A stretch of DNA of 64,000 bases, taken from Rhopalosiphum padi (lineage: Eukaryota; Arthropoda; Insecta; Hemiptera; Aphididae). Made by a program: the position numbers and the translations under genes. The notes beneath the pieces are model-generated. The model was not told the origin of the DNA. It saw nothing but the letters and a program-made list of their open reading frames with translations, and did no database searches. How positions within the stretch are numbered: the stretch's first letter is position 1; each line of letters opens with the position of its first letter. The stretch is taken from NCBI RefSeq assembly GCF_020882245.1, contig NC_083600.1, forward strand, positions 4,650,001-4,714,000. Reading direction: 5' to 3'. Below are positions 25,676 through 38,569 of this stretch, piece by piece.

Positions 25676-28600
25676 TCACGTGACCACGATCCGTTTTAAG
25701 GGTTTAACAGTAGTCTTGTCGCCGAACTCTGGTGACTTATTTTCTTCGCTTTTGGTTTCGGTGCTGTCACTGCCACCGTTGCCGCCGCCGCCGCCGTCGT
25801 CATTTCGCTCGTCAGACTTTTCACCGGACGTCCCTGTACTTTGTCCGACCTTGTCCTCGAGCGGTTGTTGCTCTGACGACCCAGCGGCCGTAGTGTGCGA
25901 CACGTGCGTCGACCCGGAACCTTGGTACGACGTCGGCTGCAGCGACGGTCTCGACGACGACGCTTTGTGCTGGTGCTGGTGTTGTTGATGGCTCGGGTGT
26001 TTCGGAAGCGTTTCGTGCGATCGGTGGAACAGTTGCGCTCCCGGAAACTTTCCAAGTCCGGGGACGCTTTCGCCGGCCAAACCTAGCCCGCCGCCGAAGC
26101 CTCCGCCGCCGAGGCCCGACGGAAAGCCGGCTACTAGTGGAGGGCCGCGCGGGTGCGTGGTGATAAAGCCGCCGGGTTGCTGGACGAAATGCTGGCCGGG
26201 CGGTCCGTGCTGGTGCTGGACCTGTTGGTGGAAACCCGAGAACAGCGGCACCTGCGGCGAAAGTGGAGACGGCGACCCAGTCGACGGGACAAGGACCAGA
26301 GTCTGATACGGGGCACCGGGTTGGCCGGAAGAGGGTATGAGCAGCATGATCGGTTGGCCGATGGGGGCAGGAGTCGACGGAAAAGGTGACTGGTGTGACT
26401 GGTGCAGGGGCTGGTGCAGGGGTTGCTGCAGCGCGTTTGGCGCCAGTTCGTAGCTCTGATAGTGTTTCGGCTGTTTTATTAAGTGGTGATGATAAGTTGC
26501 GGAGGGTTGCTGTTGGACTTGCATTTTACCACTACCACCGCCGCCACCACCCCCGAGGAAATCGTATTGCATCTTAGCCATTGACTCGTAGCCGATTTGC
26601 TGCTGTTGTTGCTGGTGCTGGTTCTGTTGCTGTTGTTGCTGCTGTTGCTGTTGCTGGTGCTGGCGATGTTTAAGATCGGACAGCGGATGTTGCTTGGCCA
26701 CCGGTTGTGGCCCGAACAGATCCTCGGCCGAATAAGTCGCGGGTTCGGGCTGGTGTGGGTTTTGCACAAACTGCGAATACATGGAGCCACTCAGGGCTGG
26801 ATGATTGGCCGGAAAAACGAACCGATACGGGAACCCAGCAGCTGAGGTCTGAATGGAAGGTCCAAAAATGGACGAAGCTCGAGACTGGAACCGTTCTCGT
26901 TCAGGGTAATAGTACGGATCATTGTGCCGCGACCGGTCTTCGGCCCGTATGTAGTGCACCCTAGTCCTCGCGCTGCATGCCGCCAACGCGGTCGATGCCA
27001 AAAAACATACCTAAAACAAAATAAATACAATTTTTATTGAGTCATCGATTTTTTTTAATGCAATTTTATGGGCGGTCGAGTTACCACTTCTGCTACTGCT
27101 GCAGTGGCTTCAAATCGTAAAATAAATTAGTATATACTATAGTACACGAGTTACTAAGATCTCACTAATTATATTTTCCAGGAAACGTGTTCGGTTTAAC
27201 AAATACAGTGGTTTCCGAAAATATGAGCCTAGATAGTGTAAGTATAAAACATTATGGTGTAATGACCAGATAATGCTGTAGATATTTAATATGATTGCGT
27301 CTTGTCTTTGGCAAAACCATAACACAATGTTTGTGGTTACACGGTATTTTTTACGTTATCTCGAACGCGGAAGGATCTATACATATTTGTTATTACTTGT
27401 TCTACTAAATTGTACATGGCTCGATTTATTCGCCTTTATCAAAATGTATAGTACCTAGTCGTAGTGGCTACTGTACATTAGATTGAGTATCTAGAAAACG
27501 GTTTACCAAAAATTATAAGTTTAAACTACTTTTATTTTAGTAACACGTAGAAAATTCTTTGATATTATTTTACCCTATACAGTTATTAATAGGTACTAAA
27601 TACTACATAAGCCATTAATATTTAATATTATAATCATAATGACATAATAAATATATTTAATATGTATACACTGTATACAGATTGAAGTGATTTTCATCAA
27701 GCATTAATTTAAATTCTAATTTTTAGAACAAGTTAAGAATACTGAGGAACCATATTTTCAAATCAATTATGTAGAGTTTCTTAGAAATACAATCTTTTTA
27801 AAAAAATGAGAATTTCACTTTTTTAACATATTATTAATCAGATGATTTTTTTGAAAAGTTTGCTCAACGGAATTAAATTAATTACAATAAAATATAAATA
27901 GATTAATGTTAATTTCTATAATTTTCAAAGCGTCATAGCCCAAATATCCGATCCTATTATTGGAACTATATTATCATCTCGATGACTTTTATTTATTTAA
28001 CGTATTACTATTATAACATTACTTGATTCATTATATCAGTATATAACTATATTTAATTTTATGTAATTTGGAAGTTTTTTTCCGTGAATAAAGAATATTA
28101 TTATTAATAGTATACAAAGTTTAATGGATAAAAAATTACTCATTCAAATTTTGATTTCAATACATAAAAATAGATGAAAAAATGACCTGCTTATTCTACT
28201 TAACAATTCATTTATATAAAAAAATATTGGTTATCATTTGAAAAAAAAAGAAGTTTTCCCCGGAACACCTCTTAATTAGTATAAAATATTTTGAAGGGTT
28301 AAAACCAAACACCTTGTATTTACACATAATTAATAACTAGGTACAAAATAATTGAATACATTACTGAGTTCATAGACTTTGAAAATTACGTTGATAAATA
28401 ACTATAACTATTTTATATTTTGCCTATTTGATGATAAATATTGTATTACCATTAGAAACATTTAAAACACTCAAATATATACAACCAATCAATCAACTAC
28501 ATAGAATTGTAAGTTAAAATAAAAGTCATTAAAAGTAATGATTTGGTAATTAGATACGATGATAACCATAATCTTTATAAATACGATAAATTTGTTAGCC

Positions 28601-29755
28601 GATACGAATCATTGGTGTATTGTAAAAATTGGGGAAAGTGGATAATACTCGTATTGCGCACTGTAATATTATTTAAGACTAAAGAATTATTTAGCAGGGC
28701 GGAAGAATAATATTTATAGGAAATTCGATTAGAAAAAATAAAATGACTGGACAAAACGTAATTCTAAAACATTATCGGTATATTGTTTTTATATTCTCTA
28801 TTGTTTCATTTATTTATTGTTATGAACATACCTACATCAATTTTATATAGGTACATACATATACATCGTATACTATGTTATTTACGTATATTACATTTTT
28901 TCCGAATTAACTATAAATTATTTCATTTCGAATATGGTAGTAGTGACAAGTAGATAATAATTGAAATTCTAATGTTTTTTTTTTATTATTTGCAATAAGA
29001 GAAAACTGTATTTATTTTTACCGTACTATTTTTTATCATAATTTTCTTTTAATTATTCAATCTAATATTAAAAAGAAATATATATATTTAATTTATAACC
29101 CAGCTTATATATATTTAAAACTTATACGAAGTATTAAATCTCAATTATTATTTTTATCTACTTCAATAAATATTACAACATATATATATATATTTTAAAA
29201 TTATTTTAATATTTATAATAATTTATAAATACAATATAATATAGTTTAAATAGTTAACACATATAATCTAATGATTCATACATCAAAAACAATTTATTAG
29301 GTATTTGAATTCCAAATTTAAACATTTTTATTGGATCGCATATTCAAAAAATAATATTTGTTATGATAGTCTTTTAAATGCATAGTATACAAATTAGTAA
29401 AGATAAAATTGTAAGTAATAAGATATTGTAAGATACTATGTGCCTACATTTTTTTTTTTTTTTTATTAAAAATGTTTTTCTTTAATTTTATATGTATTTT
29501 TCTTTTTATATTTTTCATAATATTTACAGGCATAAAAATAAATTTTATTTAACCATAGATAACTACGAATGATACACTACAAATTATAGTGTTTATGCGT
29601 GATTATTTATAACAAATTATTAAATTTTCAAAATGAATATTCCAATGAACTAAAAAGTTTAAATTATTGATATTATGATTATTATAAAAATAGTTTTAAA
29701 ATATTATTCCTACGTATTAATAATAATATGCACTTACCGCAAACGTAGGTAACAT
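25676..29755 (-). CDS. Secreted His/Gln/Pro/Gly-rich protein with polyQ tract (450 aa)
   Basis: Exon 1 is 29738-29755 (MLPTFA), donor GTAAGT. A 2,727-base phase-0 intron (27011-29737) follows, then exon 2, 25676-27010, after acceptor TTTTAG. Joining them gives MLPTFAVCFLASTALAACS, a clean signal peptide. Exon 2 alone has no ATG start for it. The mature N-terminus is charged and aromatic (DPYYYPERERF, AGFPYRFVFPANHP). Then come a His/Gln run with about 22 Gln (residues 122-145), an eight-Gly run, a hydrophobic LLIPSSG...YQTLVLVPS segment, Gly/Phe repeats, His/Gln-rich sequence and an acidic Gly/Asn stretch. The protein ends in VKPLKRIVVT. Third positions are GC-rich, unlike the intron. Probably an extracellular matrix or cuticle-associated protein, but this is inference and I know no named family. 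Confidence 0.8.
27011..29737 (-). other. Large first intron of the polyQ gene
   Basis: Bounded by GTAAGT and TTTTAG. AT-rich throughout. No nested gene or recognisable transposon is seen. Confidence 0.7.
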
Positions 29756-30130
29756 GATAACGTCAATGATTTTCCGCGATCACTGTCTACACACTATTGA
29801 TGTCGGGAAACGTGCGAAAATGACCAAGACTGCATTTTCGAGATGTATTTCCCTCGCGACCACATGGGAAACGGTAGGAGGGGAGTTTGCTTCAAATCGT
29901 GCACGGATTGTTGGTAATTTAAATCGCTTTCATTCAAGCGAACGACAGGGAAACACCTCTGTGATCTTTTCCCTGCTATGTATATATATACATAGTTATG
30001 CTTGCTAAACATAATAATCGAATAGGTTCAGCGATCGCGCGATGTAATCGAGCCATGTCACGGGCAATGTCATTTGCTACCACCACTACTGTTGTATTGA
30101 TTAGATTTTGTCACTTTTGCATTAAATGGT
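29756..30130 (-). promoter_or_regulatory. Probable leader and promoter region of the polyQ gene
   Basis: About 370 bases directly upstream of the first coding exon are GC-richer than the flanks. A TATATATA-type box lies near 29981-29995 on either strand. No TCAGT initiator is obvious, so the transcription start is not fixed. The open frames here (29754-30008 on plus and 29794-30012 on minus) look incidental. Confidence 0.3.
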
Positions 30131-30600
30131 TAGGAAATTTACCGAATGAAACACGTACAGGTCCCCTTATTTTTTACCTTTTGTCATGCGTTGATCAATG
30201 ATATATCGAAGAATATAATGTAATTATATGTAATATCGTATGATTAAATTTATTATAATACGTAACCATATTATGTTTTATATATTGGGACCATCGGGTC
30301 GTTAATTTATACATTAATATCGAAATATTCAAAACAGTTATAAATATGTATTTTAATTATTTTGATGTAATTATGAATGGAATTATAAGACTCCCTAATG
30401 TCTAAATATATGCAAAAAGATAAATAAACCGACCTCTACCCTAAGTTAATATATTTCTAAAGTGACTTCTCGGAATATATAGGCTATTGATAAGTAATAT
30501 TAAGTGATATTTGAGTAAAAATAAAATATCCTTTTACTCGCTAATATTCTACTATTTTTTTATGTCATTTAAATCATACAATTCTTATGTATATAAATAT
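30131..30600. other. AT-rich intergenic DNA, no gene seen
   Basis: No supported features. Confidence 0.5.
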
Positions 30601-30619
30601 CTCTCTTTTTATCTCATAC

Positions 30620-30735
30620 TTATTCGCCCGAACGGTATTTTTAGTTGAATAAATCCTCGTCCAAATAGTATATATCTATTCGCCCAAACAGACCATATTT
30701 TGGGTCAATTTTCCCAAACAGTCTACGCCCAAATT
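30620..30735 (+). repeat. Cluster of degenerate TTCGCCCAAAC motifs
   Basis: Within 115 bases the words ttcgcccgaac, ctcgtccaaat, ttcgcccaaac, ttcccaaac and cgcccaaat occur with irregular spacing. It looks like a short degenerate repeat array. No function can be read. Confidence 0.4.
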
Positions 30736-30769
30736 AAGGAAAAACGAGAATACTTACGCAAGTTCCATT

Positions 30770-31660
30770 TTTTTTTTTTTTAAATGTTAATTAAAAATTA
30801 TTTGCTGAGTAAAAATGCTTGAAAACTGAATACTAGCTCCTCATAAGTTATTAATTTCTCAATTAAAAATACAGAAAATCTATAGCATCTTAAGTTAGAA
30901 TTTTGACAAAATTTATAAAAATCCCGAAAATTAGTAAACTATTTTGTAGTATAAATTAAAAAATTAATAACAATCTTTTTATATTTAAGATTAAAAAATT
31001 TAATTCGATGTTTTTAATAAGTTTTCCAATCTAGATATGAAAAAAAAATTCCACCTGAAAGCCAAATTCATTTTTTATGATAATTTCAAATTCAAATGTT
31101 TATAAATTATAACATTCGAAACATCAATACTCACGTGTAAAATAATTATTTCTCCTCAAAATTTTTTTAATATTTTATCGTATTTCAAAAAAAAAAAAAA
31201 TAAGAAGAAGAATAGATACTAGAAATGTTTACCAAATGTTTATAATATTATCATTTTCTTTATACGATACATTTAAAAAAAAAAAAATTTTAACTATTTT
31301 TGAGTAATGGCATAAAACATTTTCAATTTTCTTCTTCTATAAATATCTATAGGTAAAAAATTATTTATCGGGTCAAAATTCTTGAAAATGTAATACAAAA
31401 TAAGATCCCAGAATATTTATTCTTATGTCTATATAAAAAAAATAAATATTTAGTCACAGTTTTTTTTATATGCATTTGAAGTTAGAATTTGACGAAATTC
31501 GTCAAAATCATAAGAAATTGCAAACTATTATGTCGTTAAAAATTCATAAAAACTTTTTTTTTTGTATCTAAGTTTTCAAATTTTAATACAAGATTCCTCA
31601 TAAATATTTCATACTGAAACCATTAAATCTAACAAATGCACAAAAATAATTATCTTTTAT
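30770..31660. repeat. Diverged repeat region
   Basis: The segments near 30894 (ttagaattttgacaaaattt) and 31484 (ttagaatttgacgaaattcg) resemble each other and continue into similar sequence (agtaaactatttt, gcaaactattat). This suggests an old duplicated or interspersed element interrupted by poly(A/T) tracts. Confidence 0.35.
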
Positions 31661-31661
31661 T

Positions 31662-31790
31662 GACATTTTAAGTTCCAATTTGGACGAAATTACATATTTA
31701 AATGACACGTTAATTATCTTGTTATAATTTAAAAATGTTATTCACGGAAACTTAAAACTTTTATGCATTTTATATTATTTTGAATTTTAT
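31662..31790 (+). repeat. Dispersed repeat, copy 2
   Basis: Aligns with 23241-23370 in the same orientation. It follows directly on the diverged repeat region before it. Confidence 0.45.
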
Positions 31791-32054
31791 TATACGTAAT
31801 AACACTACTTTTGAATTATTTTAATATATTATCTATTTATACTATGAATCTATTTTTACTTTTTTATAGTATTTACAGAAAAATTTTATTATATTTTGAG
31901 TTATATAAGTTGATATAATATCATGATATTATTATATATTTTTACAATAATAAAATAAATGCAATATTTTCGAAAAACTTGTATCATCCTACTATGATAC
32001 TAAAAGTAAAATATATGGCTATAATAACTATATCAAATAAATATACATATCACT

Positions 32055-32205
32055 TTTTGATGTTGGACGATAGGCCGTTTCCACTCAGAATAGCTTTTGT
32101 ATTAAATAATATATCATTGAATTCAAATTTAACACACCTATAATAGTAACGCACTCGACACTTAATGTATTGCATAGCGGTACCCACTTACCTATCTTTT
32201 TATTA
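32055..32205. repeat. Probable interspersed repeat fragment
   Basis: Contains ggccgtttccactcagaat, then atcattgaattcaaattt and acgcactcgacacttaatgt. A related word in inverse orientation (accatttccactcggaat) occurs at about 35800-35820, and atcattgaattcacattt occurs at about 20107. I believe this sequence is common in aphid genomes, but that is from memory. Confidence 0.35.
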
Positions 32206-35200
32206 TTCATGGAATAGAAGTAGTACAGGTTGGATTTAGTCAGTTCAAAAATCTATACCCAAATCCTGTTTTAGTGTAGAGTATACATATATACTATACA
32301 GGAGCTTTATGTACCCTATCTTTTCCTTTCTCCTAGATTTTAATGTATTAACTATTAATCTTAAGCAAATTATTTTTATCTATATGTATAATATATTTAT
32401 TATTAATTACTTTAAATTATTTTATGTTCCCGCGTATAAAACCCGCCAGATCATGTTTAAGCAGTGATCGTTATATTCTATGTATAGCTAACCTTAAAAA
32501 TGATTTATAAAATGTTTAAAATAGAATAATATTGTGGTTAGTATTTAATTTTCAAATGTTATAGTCTGTGCATATTGCATTATGTTTAATAATTTATTTC
32601 ATGCCTAATTCAGATTAGATGAACGTATAAAATAAAATAAACTAATATTTTCTATAAAAATTGTTTAATATAGTTTAGTGTTACAACGTATAATAACTTT
32701 AGGACGAAATACAAAAATATGTAACAATTTAATAAGATACTGAACTATTTAATTAGTCACCAGCATTAAGTATTATAACAAAGTTCTTAAAACACGAAAA
32801 TCTACTTTGTACATTTACAGTTGACCGAATGTCGCCAACAAAAATTACTCCCAATCTCCTAAATATAATATACTAAATATACATGTATGATGTATTTTGT
32901 AAATATCTTATTCATAGGCTTGCGTCACTTTTATGACTAGCCGACGTAACAATTATTTGTAATCTCGAGTATATTGAACTTTTAATTTGAACGAAACAAA
33001 CTAAAAACGCTTAAGCTGGTCATTTTATACAGGATACCTACATATATGTCGTTAATCTAAGAGGAAGTGAAAGAGAAAAGGCATTGTTTGCGCAGGACAT
33101 GCAATTCGCCTTATTAGAAAAAGATACTTATAAAAAATTTAACAAAATAGTATAATTATTTGTCTATGACGTAATTTAGATTTTTTGTAACCGGAACAAT
33201 GTGCATAAATACACGTCTTATCCATCATCATATTAGCCCCATTGTTGGTCGATTAAAGATTACCGACGGTAATTTTGTTATACAAACAATATTATGTGTA
33301 TCAAGGACCATTATTAGTGCAAGTATCCGTTTATGAATAACGTAATATTGTTTCGTAGCGTTTCGACACCACGAAATGCAAAACTATTTTTCGCACGAAA
33401 ATTACACCAAAAACATTTAGTTTATTTTTTAAATACTTATCAATATGTTTGTGTACAATATGATAGACGATACATTTAACATTTAAATATTGAATTCGAA
33501 TTCGAAACTCGAGCCATTAACGACGAAAGACTGGGAAGTAAAAGGCGTATAACTGGTTTTCGCGATATAACTGGCGAATACTTTCTAACGGCAAGGTCAT
33601 TGATGAGTATTTATGTTCATTTTTGGCATCATTACTATTGAATAATAATATATGATTAAGATCCTTGATGTTTTCATTCAATACCAAATGCGAAACCAAT
33701 ATTATTCATACTAATAATAACAAAATAGCATTTAATTGAAATCCTAAAATAATAAATCGTAAACTCTGTTTCAGACATTTAAACTACGTATGCATAAATT
33801 ATAAATACTGAAATGTGTTTTGTAAAAATTCTCCACCGTGTTACTCCATCCTATTAGTAAACTATTACTCCATCCAATATTAAAATAAACTAAATAATAT
33901 TAAAGTTGAACATTTTGTAATTATATGATTTTGTTTACGTTATATTAGCGTGATAATAATATTTGTATTTTAATATGTTAAGCATTAAAAAAATACTATA
34001 ATTATAATTTTTTTTTTTAATTTTGGTAGCTATAAAATCATTAGTATTTTTTATTACATACACTTTGACATATTAATTTAAATTAATAATATTAATGTAT
34101 ATAATTTTAATTATTAAACTCATCAACATAGTAAATTACTAAACACGATACGTGTTATAAATGGCAGATATATATTTTATGAAAATCTTAACATTTATTT
34201 TTTGATTGACCGTTTTAATCCAAAATGTGTTTTAAATAAATATTATCCAGTTATAATTATTTATTGAGAGAGAAACAGAACGAAATGCTACTTGTTCTTC
34301 ACTAGGAGCGTCTCAAATTGATGGTAGGAAAGTGGAAACTGTCATCGATCTCTACAATTAGCCACACAGTCGCCGCCTTATAAGTATTAATCAACTACTG
34401 TAACCGTATCAAGCTATAAAGATATGCTATATTCTCTAATTAATAATATTAATTGTTGATTTTATTTTTTTATGAAGCAAAAAGTTTATTATTTTATCAA
34501 AGTTATTGCAAAACTAGCAAGATTTTATATAAAATGTATTTTTATTATAAATACATTAATAACAGATTCTGAGGTCTATACTTTTCATACCAAATTATAT
34601 CAAACAATTAATTACCGATTATTAATAAACTTAATAATTAAAATTAAATAAATAAATATAAATTATCATTAATCATATTATTAATGTATTATTTATTAGA
34701 ATAAAGTAACAAAACATATTATAATATATTATATTGGCATACCTAATGTTGGTTTATTTTGCATGCTTTTAGTTTTTTTTTTACAACATAAATAATAGGA
34801 TATTTTTCATTGTTCTAAAATCAAATCAGCTTTAAAATAGGTATAGTAAAATAAACTATTGGTTAGGTAACAATTTGGAAATATTTGACTATTTTACAAG
34901 AAAAATACTATCTGTAGTATAGATTCTAATATTCTATATTTAGGGGGATACGATAATATGTACTTATGTCTTATATCATATATGGTTTTGATAAATTATA
35001 TATTCAAAGAAAAAAATACATATATAAATTAGTGAACAAACTTTAAGTAGAGCATCAACCCATTAATAACAGACTTATATTAAAAATAGACTAAAAAAAA
35101 AAACTATACATCTCCGTCTAAATTTCATGATAATATATAATATTGGACTTAACCTAACTTACATATCACAGTGATTTTTGGCATTAAAATTTGTTAGATA

Positions 35201-36638
35201 CTGCATTTATATCATGACCTACTTTTTTCAATAAAAAATTTTAAGGAACAAAGCATTTAAAATTAGCAATAAACGTTGAATACGTAAAATACAAAAGTTA
35301 AAGAGAATCGTAAGACGAAAGTGTCATCTTTGACTGTACTATAATATAGTACATATATTACCTGCAAATGGTACCGAAACTAGTTGTTATTTTTACATTA
35401 ACCTAAATCAACAACACTCAAAACAACAATAGATTGTAAAAATAGAAACTAGAATGCTCAAATAAATATTAGTGTTTTAAAAGGCTTACAAATTTTAACT
35501 GTTCAATGTTCATAGATGTGCAGGTATTTTTAATTTTGACATATTATGTTGTTAGGAATTTTTACTGTTTTAATTAACAAAAAGTGAGAAAAATATCACT
35601 TTCCAAAAGCACTAATTGTTGTGGCTTATTTGTTTGTTAAGACAATTACTTTATGTTATAGTATTAATTACTTCATTTTTAAGTGATTTAATATGTATAA
35701 ATATTACGTTATATTTGTGTCTTACAAAATATTTAATTTTATTGAGTTAATTAATTAGTATGATATATGTTTAATTTTAATAAGTAAAGCGGTTTATGAT
35801 TCCGAGTGGAAATGGTTTAAATTATTTTTTTTTTCTATAGAATTTGACTGATTTCCTCTCAATAGCAACTATACGTCTATAAATATATACGTAGGATCTT
35901 GTAGTTTAAAATCAATACATCAGTCAGTTTGGTGTGCCAAAACCGTATTATATATTATATAGTCTATAAAGTATAACACCCTAATACTGACTAAATATTA
36001 TAGACAAAACAAAACAATTTATAAATTTATAAGTATAATATATTAATACCAAACCTAAATCAGTTTATTAAATAATTATGCAAATTTAATACTAATATAC
36101 TATTTTTGAATATTTATCTGTGTTAAAAAGTTTATAAAATATATACCAACTAAACATATTTAACGATCTCGAAATAGTTTTAAAAATAATCATTCATTTT
36201 TAAAAAAAAATATTGATTATTTAATATTTAATTAGGTTACCTAACCTAACCCTTCTATTTTGTTGATATCAAATTTGAAATATTTATTTCTAATAGCTAT
36301 ACTTTCTTAAAGTTGTCCTATAAATAATAAATACATGTTACTAAATTTATAATTCTAACACAAACTAAACAATTCCAAAAAAAAAAACATACTAGTAATA
36401 TGAATTTTTTCGAACATATTTTAATCTTAAATATCAATGAAATTAATAATTATAAAAATAATAACGGTTTTAATTTTTCTAATATCGCCTGAAATTTAAT
36501 GTTTACAAGATTAACTATAAAATTTGATTGTCGGACAATAATAAATATGCTTTATTATTTTAATTTGTAATCGAAAACATATTTATAAATAACAATAATA
36601 TATATTAGTATTATTATTACCAATATATACATATATAC
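32206..36638. other. AT-rich intergenic DNA, no gene seen
   Basis: No supported gene. The open frame at 33517-33699 starts at TTG, lacks an acceptor or ATG and is not called. Near 35877-35926 (plus) there is a TATAAATA word and a TCAGTCAGT initiator-like word, but they are about 44 bases apart and no coding sequence follows. Confidence 0.45.
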
Positions 36639-37188
36639 ATTATACAAATGTCTCGTTATGATTTACCCATTGCGATATCTCCTGAAATAGTGAAGATTTC
36701 ATGATTCTCGTTTTTTAATAAGATTCACAGGGACAAAAACTACAAAATATATTTTATCTTTTAATTTATTTTAATGTTTATATTCTTTTATTTAATTAGT
36801 TTCGAAAAAAACTCCAAATTATTTAATACGATAGTAGTATCATTCATTGTATTAAAACAAATAACCCACGTGCTCTTACAGACGGCTTCTCGAAGCTAGA
36901 AAAAAATATTAAAAATCAAGAAATAAATGAAATTAAAATGTTGAAACATAAATATTTTTAGAAATATGAACTCTACAAAATAGTTATCTTCATTTTTTTT
37001 TTTTTTGAAAATAATTATATAAAAATATATTTTTTTAACATTTTTATGAAAACATTAAAATAAATCAAAACATGAATTATTTGTAACTCTTGTCTCTGTG
37101 AATCTTATTAAAAAACCATAATTATTATATTTCCATTATTTTAGGAGATATCGCAATGGGTAAATCATCACAGAACATTCTGTATAAT
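36639..37188. mobile_element. Fold-back (long inverted repeat) element, about 550 bp
   Basis: 36658-36683 and 37143-37168 are a perfect 26-base inverted pair around TTTACCCATTGCGATATCTC. The pairing continues imperfectly outward (cattatacaaatgt against acattctgtataat). It continues inward with ttttttaataagattcacag (36711-36730) against its inverse near 37098-37117, and further to a TTTATTTTAATGTTT word on both arms. The arms are about 190 bases each around an AT-rich centre. No coding capacity, so a non-autonomous DNA element. Target duplications are unclear. Confidence 0.7.
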
Positions 37189-38106
37189 ATATGTTGTAGG
37201 CATATAGTAAAATCAGGGATTTTTCTAAATGCATAAGAATTTAATTTTTATGCAATTTTACTAACTGCCTAGACAATTAGTTAAATTCCCAATTCAAGTC
37301 AGGCAAATAATAAAAATGAAACATTTTATACTATTTTAAAAATTTAACTATATTTTCTATTTATAGCAAAATTCTTATATAAAAAACAACTATGTATTAT
37401 TTTACTAACACGGAAGTATATGAAATATGTCTTATGTATAGAGAGTCTATAGTCTCAACGTGAGACATATATATATATATACTAACTGGATTTGCAAATA
37501 GTATATAACATTAAGTACCTAATGTAAATTTTATATTATCATTCGCTATCACGGTGATAAACAATTGTTCTACGTTATAAATAGGCGTAAAAATTATTTA
37601 TCTCTGTAACATTTATGAACATAAATAGCAAAACCACCGTCTTGCATACTAGAACTAGCTAATAGAAAAATTACGATTAACACGAAAGATATTGTAATTT
37701 TTATAAACAAGTTCAGAATCAGCTCTATCAGAATATAATCATATTTCAGTCAACGTAAAATAATCTACATTAATAAGTGGTATATTAAATTATAAAGATC
37801 TAATTCTGGTTTTTTTAACATTTTTATAGAAGATTACAAACAGCAGATAAACAATAGAAGTAGTTACTATTTAGTTAGATTTTTGATTCTGATCAAAATT
37901 TCTGAGAAATTGATTTTTGGTATACTATTTACATATTTTATAGTTCGATTTTTGCCCTAGCTACATATTTCTGGTGCAATTATTTTTAGAGTAGCTTCAT
38001 ATTATTTTATCAAATTTTTGTTAAGTCAATATTTAACCATTTTCTATTTTTTAAGTGAACGCAATTTAGATTTAGATTTTAATATATCAGATACATTCAA
38101 ATAATT

Positions 38107-38560
38107 TTAAAATTGTAGGAGTAGTAGTTGTACTGTTCGAGTTTCTCCGATACGTTTAACAAGAATAATATTATTGTTTAAATTTAAGTCAACTATTAAT
38201 TCATTAGCAATCGCAAATGCATTATAATCTTCATTAGGTAATTCTGTTTTATTAAAAATAATAAAATTTTTACTTTTTATAAGTCTATGTTGATTTTTTA
38301 AGATCATCTTTTCAGATAACAGATTTATTATTTAAATTATTTGACTCTAACTTGTAATGTCATCATGAAAACTATTTATTTCAGATTTGAGATTACCAGT
38401 ATCATTTTTAGACTTTTTATAGAAATCAACAAGTCCTCAAGTGTGTTATTTAAAACAGAGAATTTTATTTCATACCTCAACAGCTTATTATTAATAACAG
38501 ATTTAAGTTTATATGGTCATGAAAAGTCTTTCTTTGCTTAAGTTTCTTCTTTATATCATG
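38107..38560 (-). pseudogene. Decayed LINE ORF1-like fragment
   Basis: The minus-strand frame 38107-38307 (66 codons) reads LIKSKNFIIFNKTELPNED..., then AFAIANELIVDLNLNN and VKRIGETRT. That order matches the RNA-binding region of many LINE ORF1 proteins (a KSKN-IIFN start, a helix, then VKRIG). Upstream, frames broken by stops and at least one one-base shift encode a coil-like stretch (LNNTLEDLLISIKSLK, NLKSEINSFHDDI), the usual ORF1 N-terminal arrangement. It is a dead copy. The family match is by pattern only. Confidence 0.45.
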
Positions 38561-38569
38561 GAGTCGTGG

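Noticed and set aside
33517..33699. 60-codon minus-strand frame
   Set aside because: Begins at TTG with no acceptor before it and no ATG near its start.
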